The notes under the pieces were generated by a model, which did not search any database, was not told the DNA's origin, and was given only the letters and a program-made list of their open reading frames with translations. This document shows positions 22,525 through 34,270 of a stretch of 64,000 bases of DNA, one piece after another. The DNA comes from Hofstenia miamia (Eukaryota > Xenacoelomorpha > Acoela): the NCBI GenBank assembly GCA_004352715.1, contig SCFE01000076.1, forward strand, positions 1,371,204-1,435,203. Direction: 5' to 3'. Position numbers and translations under genes: made by a program. How positions within the stretch are numbered: the stretch's first letter is position 1; every line of letters begins with the position of its first letter.

Positions 22525-25500
22525 TTAAAGCTGTGGTAACAGTTGAATGGTAGGACCATACAACAACTTTTGGCCTTCTTCTATCATTTCTTTGGCCAAT
22601 AAATCATCCCAAGATGAAACTTCTACATAGCAGGGTCGCCTAGTGATCTGCATCAGTGCCTCCTGTTGAGTGACAGTTTCACTGTATAACCTAAAATACT
22701 TGAGTTCTGGTAGCCTCAAACTAATAGGAAAATTTTGTCTTAGTACATTCAACCTCCAGGTGAAAGTGTTGTAAAAACACTCATACAGACAGAGGCCCTT
22801 GAGGGCAATGACAAGTGTCATTAAAGCATCAGTGTCCAAGGTGTGTGCATCATCAGCACTAATCTTGGTATTGGGACAAAAGTGAAGGAAAACTTCTCTG
22901 AGAGATCCCATATGGGTAGTGTGATCAACAAACAGTACTCATTCACTTGCTGCAGTGTCATCTATTTGGGATCTGTGATGCTGGCACATAGCATAGTAAT
23001 GATTTCAATATGCTTGGTTACATCATAGTATTGGGTTATTGTCTTTGCTTTATTGGCCCACATCAGGTCACCTCTGGCTTGGAATAAAATGACGACATGA
23101 GGGTCAAGGGAGTTGATCATTCTGTGGATTTTCTCTACCTGGGTAGGGATAGGCTGGCCCTTCTGAAAGATATCTTTGATAATCAGTTTCCCATCAATAT
23201 ACACTCACTCAGGGTTACTGCCTTCCAAAAATGCATCACAGGTGTCTTTGTACTCCTTTGTTTGCATGGCTCTGTTGACTTTGGAGGCAGTTGAGACATA
23301 ATTAATATGGTCAGTGAGATGGGCAGAGACATTCTTCTTTCCACAGCTTACTCTCCATGACAGCAGAATCAGTGGCATCATTAAGCAAGGTGGCTGGATA
23401 CAGAGAAGGTTGTTTTTCTCAAGATTGTTTTCCAACTGGGCAAAGCTGGACTTGCTCTGAAGGGAGGCTGTTCTGATTGTGACAGGGTAATTTATTTTGG
23501 CATCCTTGATGGAGTCCCAGAAAGCACTGTGGAGTCTGTGGCTCTATAAATTTTCAATTTGAGTAGTAGAGGGGCAAAGGCAGGCAGTGGTACATTCTAT
23601 GTCAAAGGCAAGTTGTTGCCCTGGTGATAGTAGAAGGACCAACTCTTCCTTAGTTAGAATCTCAGTGAGGCACCATTTCATGAGACCTAAGATGTCATTG
23701 TTGCTCTTGGGCTCAACAACTCTATCAACTATCTCTGGTTTCTCAGCAAATTCTCCAGTGCTCAATAGTTAGGATTTGTTTGTTATTGGTAATAGACCAA
23801 GCAGGCATGAGCTGGGTGAGACTGTGACCCTGAAAAATTTTTCTAGTTTGACAGCTTCAATTAGGGCTTGTGTCACTGGCAATACCTTGATAGCTGATGA
23901 GGATAAGAGCTCTCCAGGCGTCTTCATAGTTTGTCCCAAAACAATTATTGGGATGATCTCACCATCCTTAGTAGCTCACTGCTCGGTTTGGGTGAGTTTG
24001 CTGTACCCACACTCAGGATAATTGAGCTGCTCCAGGTTGAATATGATTTCCGTGCATGACAGAATGTCATAGTGACCAACAAGCTCAATAAATTGCTTCA
24101 TTGAACCATATTCACCATGCATGAGTCAAATAGGGCACAGAGGTGCATACTTAGGGTTAAGAGAAGGGAATTTGGTCTTGGCAGTGGCTCCCCACATGTA
24201 TTTTTTGAGTGTGTCCAAGAAGATATTTGAGTCAGAGAAAGCAACTCCTAATCAGTTTACAATCATTTGAGGTGGAAGGCAACCAAGGGGATCTGATGAG
24301 ATGGGCGTAGAACTTCTTGAAAAATTCCATTGCTTTTTTAGTCTTCCCAGGAGAGGCAGGCAACAAGCAAGAGTGGAGCAGCCAGTTCTTAACTTTCCAG
24401 GTGGCAGGACCAATAGCAAGTTCATGAGAACACTGCTTCACAGGTTTCTCTCTAGTGGACTTATGCATGGGTAGCTGAAGGTGAGGATCAACAGTGAGGA
24501 AAGTGGCAAGAACCCACATGGCTCCACAGGATTGGATTGCCAGTGCGAATTTTCCTGAGAACATCTTTTCTGAAAATTTCTGACAATCTTGAGTGTCATG
24601 AGATAAATGTAACTCAGCTAGCATTCTCTTGATGGATTGATGATATTGTGACGTAGGGCTACAAATATTGATTGTAGGCCATTGTGTTTCTGGGCTGTGA
24701 TCTGCTTTCAAATTTGTCCACACCTCATCAATTTCCTGCAGTGTAGCTGTGCTTTGTGAGAATGCAAAGCTGACGTGGAGATCAGAGATGTCAGAGTGGA
24801 GGCCAGGCAAGCTGATGTTAATTGACTCAAGTGATTGAGCCTGGATGCACATATCAATGATCAGACAAGTGTTGACTGCAAGACAGTGAGTTGGAATCTT
24901 CTTATATAAGAACAGATCCATGTAAATGATCTTAGTAGCCAAGATCATGTGAGTATTGTACATACTTGTAGGCTGGTAGGAGCTGCTATACAAATAGTGA
25001 AGTTTTACATATGAAAGTTCAAACTCTCAACTTTGTCCAGGATGGTATCTTGATATTCTTCCTTTAAGAACATGACTAAGCATATCTTCTCCACCTTAGC
25101 AAGTCAATAGGTTATTTCAATTCTTTCCATTATTTTGGGGTGGTTCACCTTGTTGATGTGGAGGAAGTAGACGATTAGCAGGTTGTCAAAATCAATGTTG
25201 ACGCATTTGAATTTCTTTATTTTTTCTTTGCTGTTTAGAAACTGGCATAAGTGAGACAAGTTGAAGTCCTCATCAAACATGGTGTGAATAGTACTTTGCC
25301 AGTAGGGTTGTACCATGCCAGCTAACATTTTGGGTTGTAACAGATGATAGCATTGATCTGGGGCCTATGCTCTGCATCAATGATAAAGGGGATTAAGTCA
25401 ACAGAACATGTTAAATCCTTGGTGCTGAAGGTCCATTGTAACTTATTCTTACTTTCTTCTGATATATTGTCTCAAACTAAACAAACTGCTTTCTGAGTAG

Positions 25501-25868
25501 GAATAAAGTATGGATGTAGGATCTCATCACCAACCTTGGATGTTTTAGCTTTATGTTCCTCAGCTTTTCAGGACCTAATACTAGCTGATTCACAGGAGAA
25601 AGGACTGAGACTAGGAGGGGGTTTCAAGTGAACACAGGGTGAAGTTATGTTAGACAATTGGGCAAAAGGCACTCTATGCTCCTCAGATTCATGCACAGAG
25701 AGTTGTCTCCATGCATAGTCATTAAAAGGTCTGCTCCCACTCAGAGAGTTGTCTCCCAAGCAAAGTCATGGGAAGTCTGCTCCAAAGGAAAGAGTTGTCT
25801 CCCTTCGTAGTCACGGCTGCTACAGGTGTTTTTTTTCTTCTGGGCACTCTCATTTCTGGGAAGTACCT
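22525..25868 (-). pseudogene. Large unidentified ORF3 in env position (element B)
   Basis: About 3.3 kb of minus-strand coding-like sequence between integrase and the polypurine tract, in at least eight open pieces (25759-25568, 25328-25104, 24993-24232, 23765-23544, 23435-23205, 23204-22962, 22911-22525 and the frame between). The combined capacity is about 1,100 codons. The part at 25760-24180 is collinear with element A's ORF3. I recognise no domain. There is no obvious signal peptide, cleavage site or membrane anchor, so a classical Env is not supported. Stops and shifts show this copy is dead. It could be a captured host gene or an accessory protein peculiar to this lineage. Confidence 0.6.
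25694..25825 (-). repeat. Imperfect tandem repeat, about 46-bp unit, 3 copies
   Basis: The motif agagttgtctcc recurs at about 25697, 25745 and 25791, each followed by an AGTCAT/AGTCAC block; the first two are also followed by gtctgctcc. It lies near the start of ORF3 in element B and is not obvious in element A. Confidence 0.75.
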
Positions 25869-26501
25869 TCATCTGATCATCTCAGGGTCATTGATTGCTT
25901 CATTTTGTCTTGCAGGTTGATTTGTCTTTGCACTTGGCATCTTGCTTGAGGTTGGTTCTCTGTTCATTTCATAGTTACTAAACAAAGATATGAGATTAAG
26001 GTCCCATTCCTGTGTATTTAAATGGTCTAAATATCTCTGATCTCTAGCTTTTTGTTTAGGCAAAATACGAGTAGCTATAGTGTTGCTACTACTACTGAGG
26101 TTACTATTATACTCGATCTGTGTAAGGTCATCTTCCTCACATTCAGTGAGGTTATCATAATACTCTATCTCATTAATGCCATCATCAATGAGAGAAAACT
26201 TGTTATTTTTATTAATGACTGCATTTTGTATATCTTTGATTGTTTGTCTAAGTCACTGAAAATGGGTGACTTAACCATTATCTAATAAGTACTGGTGGTG
26301 ATCTAACACCTTAAGTATTTTTAAGGGTCCTTGCCAATTAGTGGCAAGTTTCCATACTTGGTTAGCTTCAGTAACCTGATGAGGAAAATAAGCAAATACA
26401 GAGTCTCCAATTTTATGAAGTTCACTGTACAGCTTTTTGTTGAAGTTTCTTTTCTGGCAAATAACAGACTGGTTGGTATTCCTGCAGATCAAGAGGTGCA
26501 C
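25869..26501 (-). pseudogene. Integrase C-terminal region (element B)
   Basis: 26501-26271 contains WQGPLKILKVLDHHQYLL, the GPF-type module matching element A 4873-4487. 26063-25869 continues the acidic tail (W-D-L-N-L-I-S-L-F). A stop separates the two. Confidence 0.75.
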
Positions 26502-27160
26502 TTCCTGGAGTTCTCACTTTGCAGCCAAACATGGCCTTGAAAAGTCTCAATTTGGTGGAGGAGTGAACAGCTGTATTTTAAAAGAATTCATCCACTTCTA
26601 TGACGCATCTCTAATTTCAACTGGTGGTGTGGGCTAAAGCAACTCTGATCAGTTTAATGATGGTGCAGTTCAGTTTCTCAATGATGCCATTTGACTGCAG
26701 GTGGTAAGCAGTGGTAAAATCATGTATGATCTCAAGTTCTTTCATATGAGTGGACATTAAAGAGTTTTTGAACTGAGGACCATGGTCAGAGACCATATGC
26801 TCCACAGGCCTGAGCTTAAAGATCTATTCTTTCATGATTCTTTTGCCAATAACTTTGGCAGTGGTATTGTCAAGAGGAACAAGTTGTGCATACTTAGTAA
26901 AGTGATCTATCAAGACCAGCAGATATTGAAGTCATTGCTCATCTCTTGACAGTTTTTCAATGTCCATGTGGATTACTTCATTTGTTTTTTCAGACACCTG
27001 ACTATGGAGCTTGGCTCTCTTATCTGGAAAGTGTCCAGCTCCTTGAAGCAGGCATGCTTCACACTTATCAATCACATCTTGTACAGTAGCTCTAATACCA
27101 ATTGTAATGTAATGAGCATTAAAGGTTCTCTCCATCTGGATAATCCTGAGATGACTGCAT
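26502..27160 (-). pseudogene. Integrase zinc and catalytic domains (element B)
   Basis: 27357-26932 ends in the zinc domain with C-E-A-C and then M-D-I-E, which carries the first catalytic aspartate. 26805-26617 holds VSDHGPQF and NGIIEKLN, giving the second aspartate and the glutamate. All three acidic residues remain, but several frame breaks separate them. Collinear with element A 5868-4984. Confidence 0.82.
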
Positions 27161-27169
27161 TTGTGGATC

Positions 27170-27889
27170 TCACTTGAAATACTCTGGAATTGCCAAATGG
27201 TTGTTCTGACTATGCATGTACAGGAGTCCAGCTTCAGTAAGCTTCCAGTGATACCATTGGAAATATCTCTTGGCAAAGTTGCTGATAGCATGGTCAGGGT
27301 TCTTGACTTTATAGATAATTGCAAATAAGACTTTATCATGTAATTGATGTGTGGCAATTTCCTTTTCTGAGATCTCCTCTTTCACCATGATGGGGAGGAT
27401 CACTTTCCCATTCCAATCTGTGTTGATATCAGGGAGGAGCTTGTACTCCCATGCTGGGATGAATCCAAATGGATTTTTCTCACCCTGTGGCTTTTGCAGG
27501 TCTCTCTCATAACTTGGCAGAGTGGTGAAATAATCAGTGTTGAGATGCAATTTCCCTGGACAATGAGTGATAGTAAAGGTGAAATCATTGAGAATTTCTT
27601 AAGCCATGCTAGTGCAAAGTTATTGGTACAAACAACAAATTAGAGACCTAAGATGAAGAATCAAAACTTCTTCAGACTCTCAATGAGCACTAGCATTTCA
27701 GACTTTGTTGCTCTGTAATTTAGCTCAGCATTGTGGAGCTTCTGGCTAAAATATTGGACTGGGTATTCCTGGCTGTTGAACATTTGACTGAGAATGCCAC
27801 TGATGGTGACTGAACTCACGTTGCAATCAATGATAAATTTCTTTGTGTAGTCTGGAGTATTCTGACTGGGGATCCATCTGAGCTCTCAC
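27170..27889 (-). pseudogene. RNase H and connection (element B)
   Basis: 27550-27170 starts in the linker after RNase H (L-N-T-D-Y-F, as L-N-T-D-Y-W in element A) and runs towards the integrase zinc domain. The RNase H itself (27890-27600) is readable but interrupted: N-Y-R-A-T-K-S-E-M is visible, and D-C-N-V-S replaces D-C-D-A-S, losing one acidic residue. Confidence 0.75.
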
Positions 27890-27945
27890 TTCACAGCATC
27901 CAGCTCTTCCTGTTCAGCCCAGGTCCAACAGAATTCAGTGTTTTT

Positions 27946-28511
27946 TCAAAGTAGATTAGATATATGCTTGGTTTGGTTGGCTAGTTCAGAGATGAAGAAG
28001 CCATAGTAATTAAGAAAGCACATCATGTGTTGGACGTCCTTTTGAGAGCATGGAGTCTCAATATGATCAAGATGGTCCTTTGCAGTTTTTGGGATGTTGG
28101 CAGGCTTCATTGGTATTTGCCAATAGGCTTTACAGAAATCCAAGCATGAAAATAACTTGTACTTGCTGGCATCATACAGAAGATCCTCAATGTGAGGTAA
28201 TTGATACACATCCTTAATTGTGATGTTGTTTAGTTGTTGAAAGTCAAGCAGAGGCTGTACTTCTTGGCTTGGTGAATAAACACCATAGATGCAGCATATG
28301 GACTATTACTGTTCTGTATTATCCAGCTTTCAATGAGATTGCTGTTTGTACTCTGCTTGTAAGTTCTCAGGTACCCTTCAAACTGGCAACCAAATGGGGT
28401 GATCACTCTTAGTTTCAATGGCATGTTGTTCCCCAACAGCCTTTCCAACACTATTTGATTCATAGTTAAACACATCATGATGCTGGCACAAGAGGGCAGA
28501 GAGCATGTCAT
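27946..28511 (-). pseudogene. Reverse transcriptase lacking the YIDD core (element B)
   Basis: 28511-28230 holds the RT N-terminus and 28209-27946 the palm: block A FSCLDFCKAYWQIP is intact. After P-A-N-I-P-K-T the frame jumps to A-K-D-H-L-D-H-I-E-T-P, which in element A lies about 100 codons further on. The F-G-L..A-P-A-T-F-Q and YIDD motifs are therefore missing through an in-frame deletion near 28085, so the enzyme is dead. The same region recurs at 28947-29512 as an assembly duplicate. Confidence 0.85.
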
Positions 28512-28827
28512 GTTCTTGTGGACTCAGGTGTCCATGAGTTCTCTCATTTACAGCTGGGATCTGGACTGGATCACTTGCTTCACTCAGATTGTGAATTGTG
28601 GTAAGAACAGGCAGACAGGCTGCAGCTTTGAGTTTGAGTTGGACTGGCATCATGATGATGGATAGCTTTGTTGGATCCATTCGGATCAGGCGTGTGGAAC
28701 TATTGAGCACAGTAATATAAGTCTTTCCACAAGAGACATGACAGAGGTCCAGAGAGAGATGTAGACCACAAAGGCATTTTCCCCTTTGTCCTGAGATCAT
28801 GATGTCCCCCTTGTAAGGAGAGCTCAT
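28378..28827 (-). pseudogene. Protease-RT spacer (element B, duplicate copy 1)
   Basis: 149 open codons collinear with the C-terminal half of 8117-7344 in element A (for example G-D-x-M-I-x-G-Q-x-G-K-C and the I-T-V-L-N-S stretch). Identical copies at 29379-29828 and, partly, 30384-30740 come from the assembly duplications. Confidence 0.7.
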
Positions 28828-28890
28828 AATAACAGCAACTCATCGCGAGTCCCATGGTTCCACAATGATAGTATCAGTTAATGTTAATAN

Positions 28891-29890
28891 TTCACAGCAT
28901 CCAGCTCTTCCTGTTCAGCCCAGGTCCAACAGAATTCAGTGTTTTTTCAAAGTAGATTAGATATATGCTTGGTTTGGTTGGCTAGTTCAGAGATGAAGAA
29001 GCCATAGTAATTAAGAAAGCACATCATGTGTTGGACGTCCTTTTGAGAGCATGGAGTCTCAATATGATCAAGATGGTCCTTTGCAGTTTTTGGGATGTTG
29101 GCAGGCTTCATTGGTATTTGCCAATAGGCTTTACAGAAATCCAAGCATGAAAATAACTTGTACTTGCTGGCATCATACAGAAGATCCTCAATGTGAGGTA
29201 ATTGATACACATCCTTAATTGTGATGTTGTTTAGTTGTTGAAAGTCAAGCAGAGGCTGTACTTCTTGGCTTGGTGAATAAACACCATAGATGCAGCATAT
29301 GGACTATTACTGTTCTGTATTATCCAGCTTTCAATGAGATTGCTGTTTGTACTCTGCTTGTAAGTTCTCAGGTACCCTTCAAACTGGCAACCAAATGGGG
29401 TGATCACTCTTAGTTTCAATGGCATGTTGTTCCCCAACAGCCTTTCCAACACTATTTGATTCATAGTTAAACACATCATGATGCTGGCACAAGAGGGCAG
29501 AGAGCATGTCATGTTCTTGTGGACTCAGGTGTCCATGAGTTCTCTCATTTACAGCTGGGATCTGGACTGGATCACTTGCTTCACTCAGATTGTGAATTGT
29601 GGTAAGAACAGGCAGACAGGCTGCAGCTTTGAGTTTGAGTTGGACTGGCATCATGATGATGGATAGCTTTGTTGGATCCATTCGGATCAGGCGTGTGGAA
29701 CTATTGAGCACAGTAATATAAGTCTTTCCACAAGAGACATGACAGAGGTCCAGAGAGAGATGTAGACCACAAAGGCATTTTCCCCTTTGTCCTGAGATCA
29801 TGATGTCCCCCTTGTAAGGAGAGCTCATAATAACAGCAACTCATCGCGAGTCCCATGGTTCCACAATGATAGTATCAGTTAATGTTAATA
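28891..29890. repeat. Exact 1000-bp duplication, copy 2 (assembly artefact)
   Basis: Second copy of 27890-28889; sequence continues from here into the protease region. Its end overlaps the first copy of the next duplication (29484-30394). Confidence 0.9.
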
Positions 29891-30394
29891 GGATTTCTTT
29901 GTTACAAGCAGCAGTAAGCTCTTCCTGTGGCTCACTTTTGCAAATAGAAAGAGTGTTGGTTCCATAATTGATTACACACACATTCCTCTCAAGGAATTTG
30001 TTTCCTAGAATGACATCATATGGCAGAGGCTGATTGCAGGTGTCAACCACAATAAGGTCCACGTGAAAGCATTCTTGGTGGATCTGCAACTTGAGGTTGT
30101 TGATCTGGCCCTTCAGTGAAATAGTGTTACCCAAAGCATCCAACAAATGGGTGGTGAAAGGTAGCAATTCTTCTCTAGGTAAGCAAAGCTTGTCACAACA
30201 GGTGTTGCTTATGATGGATACAGAAGCTCCAGTATCAATGGTAGCATTAATCAGCAATCCATTCACGTCTGTGGGGATGATGTTTGTGCATAGCAACAAA
30301 GTTATCACCAAAACATCATGTACATGGTTTTTGGGAGGTGGTGCTCCAACTAATTTAAATGGTTGACAGACTCAACCAGGGTGTCAGGAGTGCA
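29484..30394. repeat. Exact 911-bp duplication, copy 1 (assembly artefact)
   Basis: Repeated exactly at 30396-31306 with a single N at 30395 between; open frames recur with an offset of 912. Same signature as the 1000-bp duplicate next to it. Confidence 0.9.
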
Positions 30395-30395
30395 N

Positions 30396-31306
30396 CTGGC
30401 ACAAGAGGGCAGAGAGCATGTCATGTTCTTGTGGACTCAGGTGTCCATGAGTTCTCTCATTTACAGCTGGGATCTGGACTGGATCACTTGCTTCACTCAG
30501 ATTGTGAATTGTGGTAAGAACAGGCAGACAGGCTGCAGCTTTGAGTTTGAGTTGGACTGGCATCATGATGATGGATAGCTTTGTTGGATCCATTCGGATC
30601 AGGCGTGTGGAACTATTGAGCACAGTAATATAAGTCTTTCCACAAGAGACATGACAGAGGTCCAGAGAGAGATGTAGACCACAAAGGCATTTTCCCCTTT
30701 GTCCTGAGATCATGATGTCCCCCTTGTAAGGAGAGCTCATAATAACAGCAACTCATCGCGAGTCCCATGGTTCCACAATGATAGTATCAGTTAATGTTAA
30801 TAGGATTTCTTTGTTACAAGCAGCAGTAAGCTCTTCCTGTGGCTCACTTTTGCAAATAGAAAGAGTGTTGGTTCCATAATTGATTACACACACATTCCTC
30901 TCAAGGAATTTGTTTCCTAGAATGACATCATATGGCAGAGGCTGATTGCAGGTGTCAACCACAATAAGGTCCACGTGAAAGCATTCTTGGTGGATCTGCA
31001 ACTTGAGGTTGTTGATCTGGCCCTTCAGTGAAATAGTGTTACCCAAAGCATCCAACAAATGGGTGGTGAAAGGTAGCAATTCTTCTCTAGGTAAGCAAAG
31101 CTTGTCACAACAGGTGTTGCTTATGATGGATACAGAAGCTCCAGTATCAATGGTAGCATTAATCAGCAATCCATTCACGTCTGTGGGGATGATGTTTGTG
31201 CATAGCAACAAAGTTATCACCAAAACATCATGTACATGGTTTTTGGGAGGTGGTGCTCCAACTAATTTAAATGGTTGACAGACTCAACCAGGGTGTCAGG
31301 AGTGCA
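30396..31306. repeat. Exact 911-bp duplication, copy 2 (assembly artefact)
   Basis: Second copy of 29484-30394. With the other duplicate, about 1.9 kb of element B is counted twice. Confidence 0.9.
30753..31223 (-). pseudogene. Retropepsin-like protease (element B)
   Basis: 156 open codons with the active-site loop N-A-T-I-D-T-G-A-S-V-S-I-I near residue 27 and Y-D-V-I-L-G-N-K-F-L near residue 100, the two signature motifs of retroviral-type aspartic proteases. Unlike element A, the D-T-G triad is intact. An identical artefactual copy lies at 29841-30311. Confidence 0.85.
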
Positions 31307-31309
31307 CAC

Positions 31310-33018
31310 TTCAATGGACAGCTCATCAATGATGGTGCCATCCCCATCTGCAATTTAGGCGGATAACTGCCCCACTCTGAGCATGAATGTGAGCTGACTG
31401 TTTTTCACTATCTGTCTTCCTCTGCACTGTAGCAGAACTCAAAGAGCTTAAAGTTTTAGAGGTAGTTTGACCTGTCTTTAGGTCACCAGCATCTCTCTTG
31501 ATGTGTGTTGTATTCTGTAGCATGTTAACAATGCTAATTGCCTTCTTCATAATAGAGTTAAAATCATTGTCTGGGTCACATTTAAGTTTGAGGCAGATCC
31601 TGATGGTAGAAGGGAATCCCTGACAAATGTATGAGAAGAGATCATGTCTTGAGTATTCTGGAGTTAGCTTGCTGAGGCATAATGTAATTCCTCACATTGT
31701 TTCCCTTCTTGAAGTAAAGATCACATAAAAGCATCTTATATTGCTGCTTGATGTGAGGCACTTTGTAGTACTCCTCAAAGTGACCAACAAATAACTGATA
31801 ATTTGTCTTAACTTCCCTAACCAGCATCATGTACTGATTGTACACAAGGCCTTGAAGGAACATGGGAAATTGTGCAGCAGCAGCCTCTTGAGTGGTTTTA
31901 TACTGCTTCATTGCAAACTTGAAAAGAAAGAGCCTCTTGTTGAATGACTGTGAAATTTCATCTATTTTACCAGTGAATTTAGGCAAAACTGAGTGTTGAT
32001 TGAAAAGATTTGATTGTTTGTTCCCTGGTGCTTCAGTAGGCAAAATGGATTGAGTGAAGTGTGGCCTGTGAGTTGTCATAGACCTGATAGGGTCACTTAG
32101 AGGAGTAGGTGGAACAATCATAGTAGTTGGAGTAACTGTGACATTCATGGGTGCCAAAGGCACAACTGTCATGCTTGGGGTACAAGAGCTTGGTGTAATT
32201 ACTGTAGTTAGCATTGCAACTTGAGAAAGGGTAGACTGCATGAAGGTAGGTGTTCCTTTTGTAAAAGAGGTAATGGGGATAATAAATGGTGGCGTCACAG
32301 GGGACATTGTGGGTGCAGAAAAAGCATGAGAAAGGTGGGCAGACATTGTCTGTGAGATAAACATTGAGAACCTTTCCAAGAGAGCATCAAGAGCTTTGTC
32401 CAAAAGAGTGTGGGTTACATACTCAGGTTCTTCTAGGGAAGTTGGAGGGGAATGTGAGATCAATTCCTAAATTTGCATCTCCAAGGCTGATATCAATTTG
32501 AGCAAGCATCTCTCACACTGCCAAGCAGTGGTGGCTTGTTGTCTCATTTTAGCTTTTAAGGCGTCAAAACAGGCTTCACAGAAGCAGCACTGTTAGATCT
32601 GTTCAGCAAGGGCTTCTCTGAGCTGTTGAACTTCAGGTGTTGGTGACTCAGAAGGAGGTGATGGTGGTGTATACAAAAGAAACTGATTAGACAGGGTTGC
32701 AGGAGTGGGGGGTCTCTTGCAACAAAACTTCAGAGCATGTAGATATACCAGAAACAGGTTTGGTGGGGTAGGAGTAGGTAAAACAACAACAGAACTAAGT
32801 CCAGCAGTGCAAGGGACAGCGTCCAAGCTGCCAGTGCTCACACAGGGGAAACCCTGAGTGGGAGTCCCATTAAGAGAATTAGAAAAATCCATATCTATAA
32901 GAACAAGAATAAGTAAACAAGTAAAGTAAAGTAGGAGGAAAAGGTTCCAATAATAATTCCAATAATGTAGTAGAAACATCCAACTGTGTAGGAGAAACAA
33001 GACAAACCAATATAGCAC
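31310..33018 (-). pseudogene. Gag (element B)
   Basis: Three open pieces: 33018-32593 (likely including the start, M-D-F-S-N-S-L-N, and a proline-rich tail), 32463-31642 (274 codons: T/P-rich linker, then a capsid-like part containing A-A-A-A-Q-F-P-M-F-L-Q-G-L) and 31550-31326. The capsid-like part parallels element C gag (35281-34928) in A-A-A-x-F-P-x-x-L. I see no clean zinc knuckle. Frame breaks separate the pieces. Confidence 0.72.
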
Positions 33019-33360
33019 TAAGAACAGCTAAGAATAGAGTTGGGGCTCAGTAACAGCATCAGATCACAGAGCTGACAAAGGTAACATTATGTATAAGGTG
33101 AAGTTGGACATTGATGGGTGGTGAAGTAGATTGTGGTCAGGGGAAATCCATCCCAGCTGACTCACACCTAGTAGAAAACAAAGCCAAATACAATAAGGAA
33201 ACATTATAACAGTTCTGTTTCACATCACAATCACCAAGTGGAAAATGGGTGACCACCTTGGTAGGCACATACTTCACAACTGGAGTACATCTCTGAATGT
33301 CAATCCATCTGCACACAGTAACAGAATGGAGTAGATAGCTTAACTGACACTCCAGAGTGT

Positions 33361-33384
33361 CCAAGAATCACGTCAGGGTCACCA
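33361..33384 (-). promoter_or_regulatory. Primer-binding site, tRNA-Trp type (element B)
   Basis: Immediately after the LTR, the minus strand reads TGGTGACCCTGACGTGATT. Metazoan tRNA-Trp ends in a sequence whose complement is the same apart from C in place of the tenth base T. That single change is a CpG to TpG transition. Priming by tRNA-Trp is a known trait of the CsRn1 clade of Ty3/Gypsy. Confidence 0.8.
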
Positions 33385-34270
33385 TGTAGAATTGCAGGGT
33401 GCATCTAGCAGCTCAAACAGTATGAAGGTTGCAGAAGATTACCATTGCTGAGAGCAACATGTGCTCTAACAAAACAAATGAAGATCAGTAGTTTGCCAAT
33501 TTCATTGTAGAAAACGTAATTCCAAGATGGCATTTAAAGTAGCAACCAATTCACACAGCATCTCACTGAAGCCAAGTCATTAGAATCCATCCTTACAATC
33601 CAAGGTGCTAATCATGTGTCTCAAGTTGTAATTTCTAGCTCAATAAAACCAATTTAACTCATTGTTTATCTTCTCAGCTCATGTAATAAAGATATTAAAT
33701 AATGTGTAATTACCACGCATTTGTGTACACCAACAGCATAGTATATTTGCATTGTGTGATAGTTTGTGCATGTTCAATTGATAGATGTAGTAGTTGTTTT
33801 ATTTCCTATGCCTATATGTAGCCTAAAGTGACCACAATAGGGGTTCACATCTGTCATGGAGCAAGTTATCACCCTGGGCACAGTGGAGTTCTTTCTGCAT
33901 TATCACTGGATCTTACAATTTCATTATTATAATATTCATACCAAAGCTAAAAAGGGTTAGTAATATTAAAAATAATAAAAAGCAAACATTATCCAGTGAG
34001 AACAAAATTTATTTGACATTTGATTACATTGTGTTCCCTATTTATAACAAGAAATGGTAAATATTTACCATTTAACAAAAGTTAAGTTGTTTCCCTCACA
34101 AATTAACTGAGTAATTACAAGTAATCTAAAGCTCAAGGGGACAATTACTAAATTTGAATCTTAAGTTCAAAAAGATTACAAATTAATAAATCATTAAACT
34201 AAATAGCACTTTAATTGGAGAGTGCCTAAAATCAATTAAAAATAAAAGAGAGGCCCTGAGTGACTCTACA
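33385..34270 (-). repeat. 5' LTR of element B
   Basis: 886 bp, minus strand, TGTAGAGTCACTCAGGGCC at 34270 to CTACA at 33385, followed by the primer-binding site. Matches 21619-22509. Just outside it (34271 on), the minus strand reads a G-rich tract, TTGTGGGGTGGCG, which looks like another polypurine tract. So the LTR may also be the 3' LTR of a truncated neighbour. Confidence 0.85.

Larger units (their letters stand above)
27890..28889. repeat. Exact 1000-bp duplication, copy 1 (assembly artefact)
   Basis: Repeated base for base at 28891-29890 with one N (28890) between. All open frames recur with an offset of 1001. Exact identity in an otherwise heavily decayed element, plus the single-N join, point to a gap-filling error and not a biological duplication. 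Confidence 0.9.

Noticed and set aside
22525-23204. Possible SGNH-hydrolase or other enzyme in the ORF3 C-terminal part
   Set aside because: No catalytic serine, glycine, asparagine and histidine blocks could be placed; calling a function would be guesswork.
27890-31306. Biological tandem duplication of pol segments
   Set aside because: Exact identity and single-N joins indicate assembly errors.
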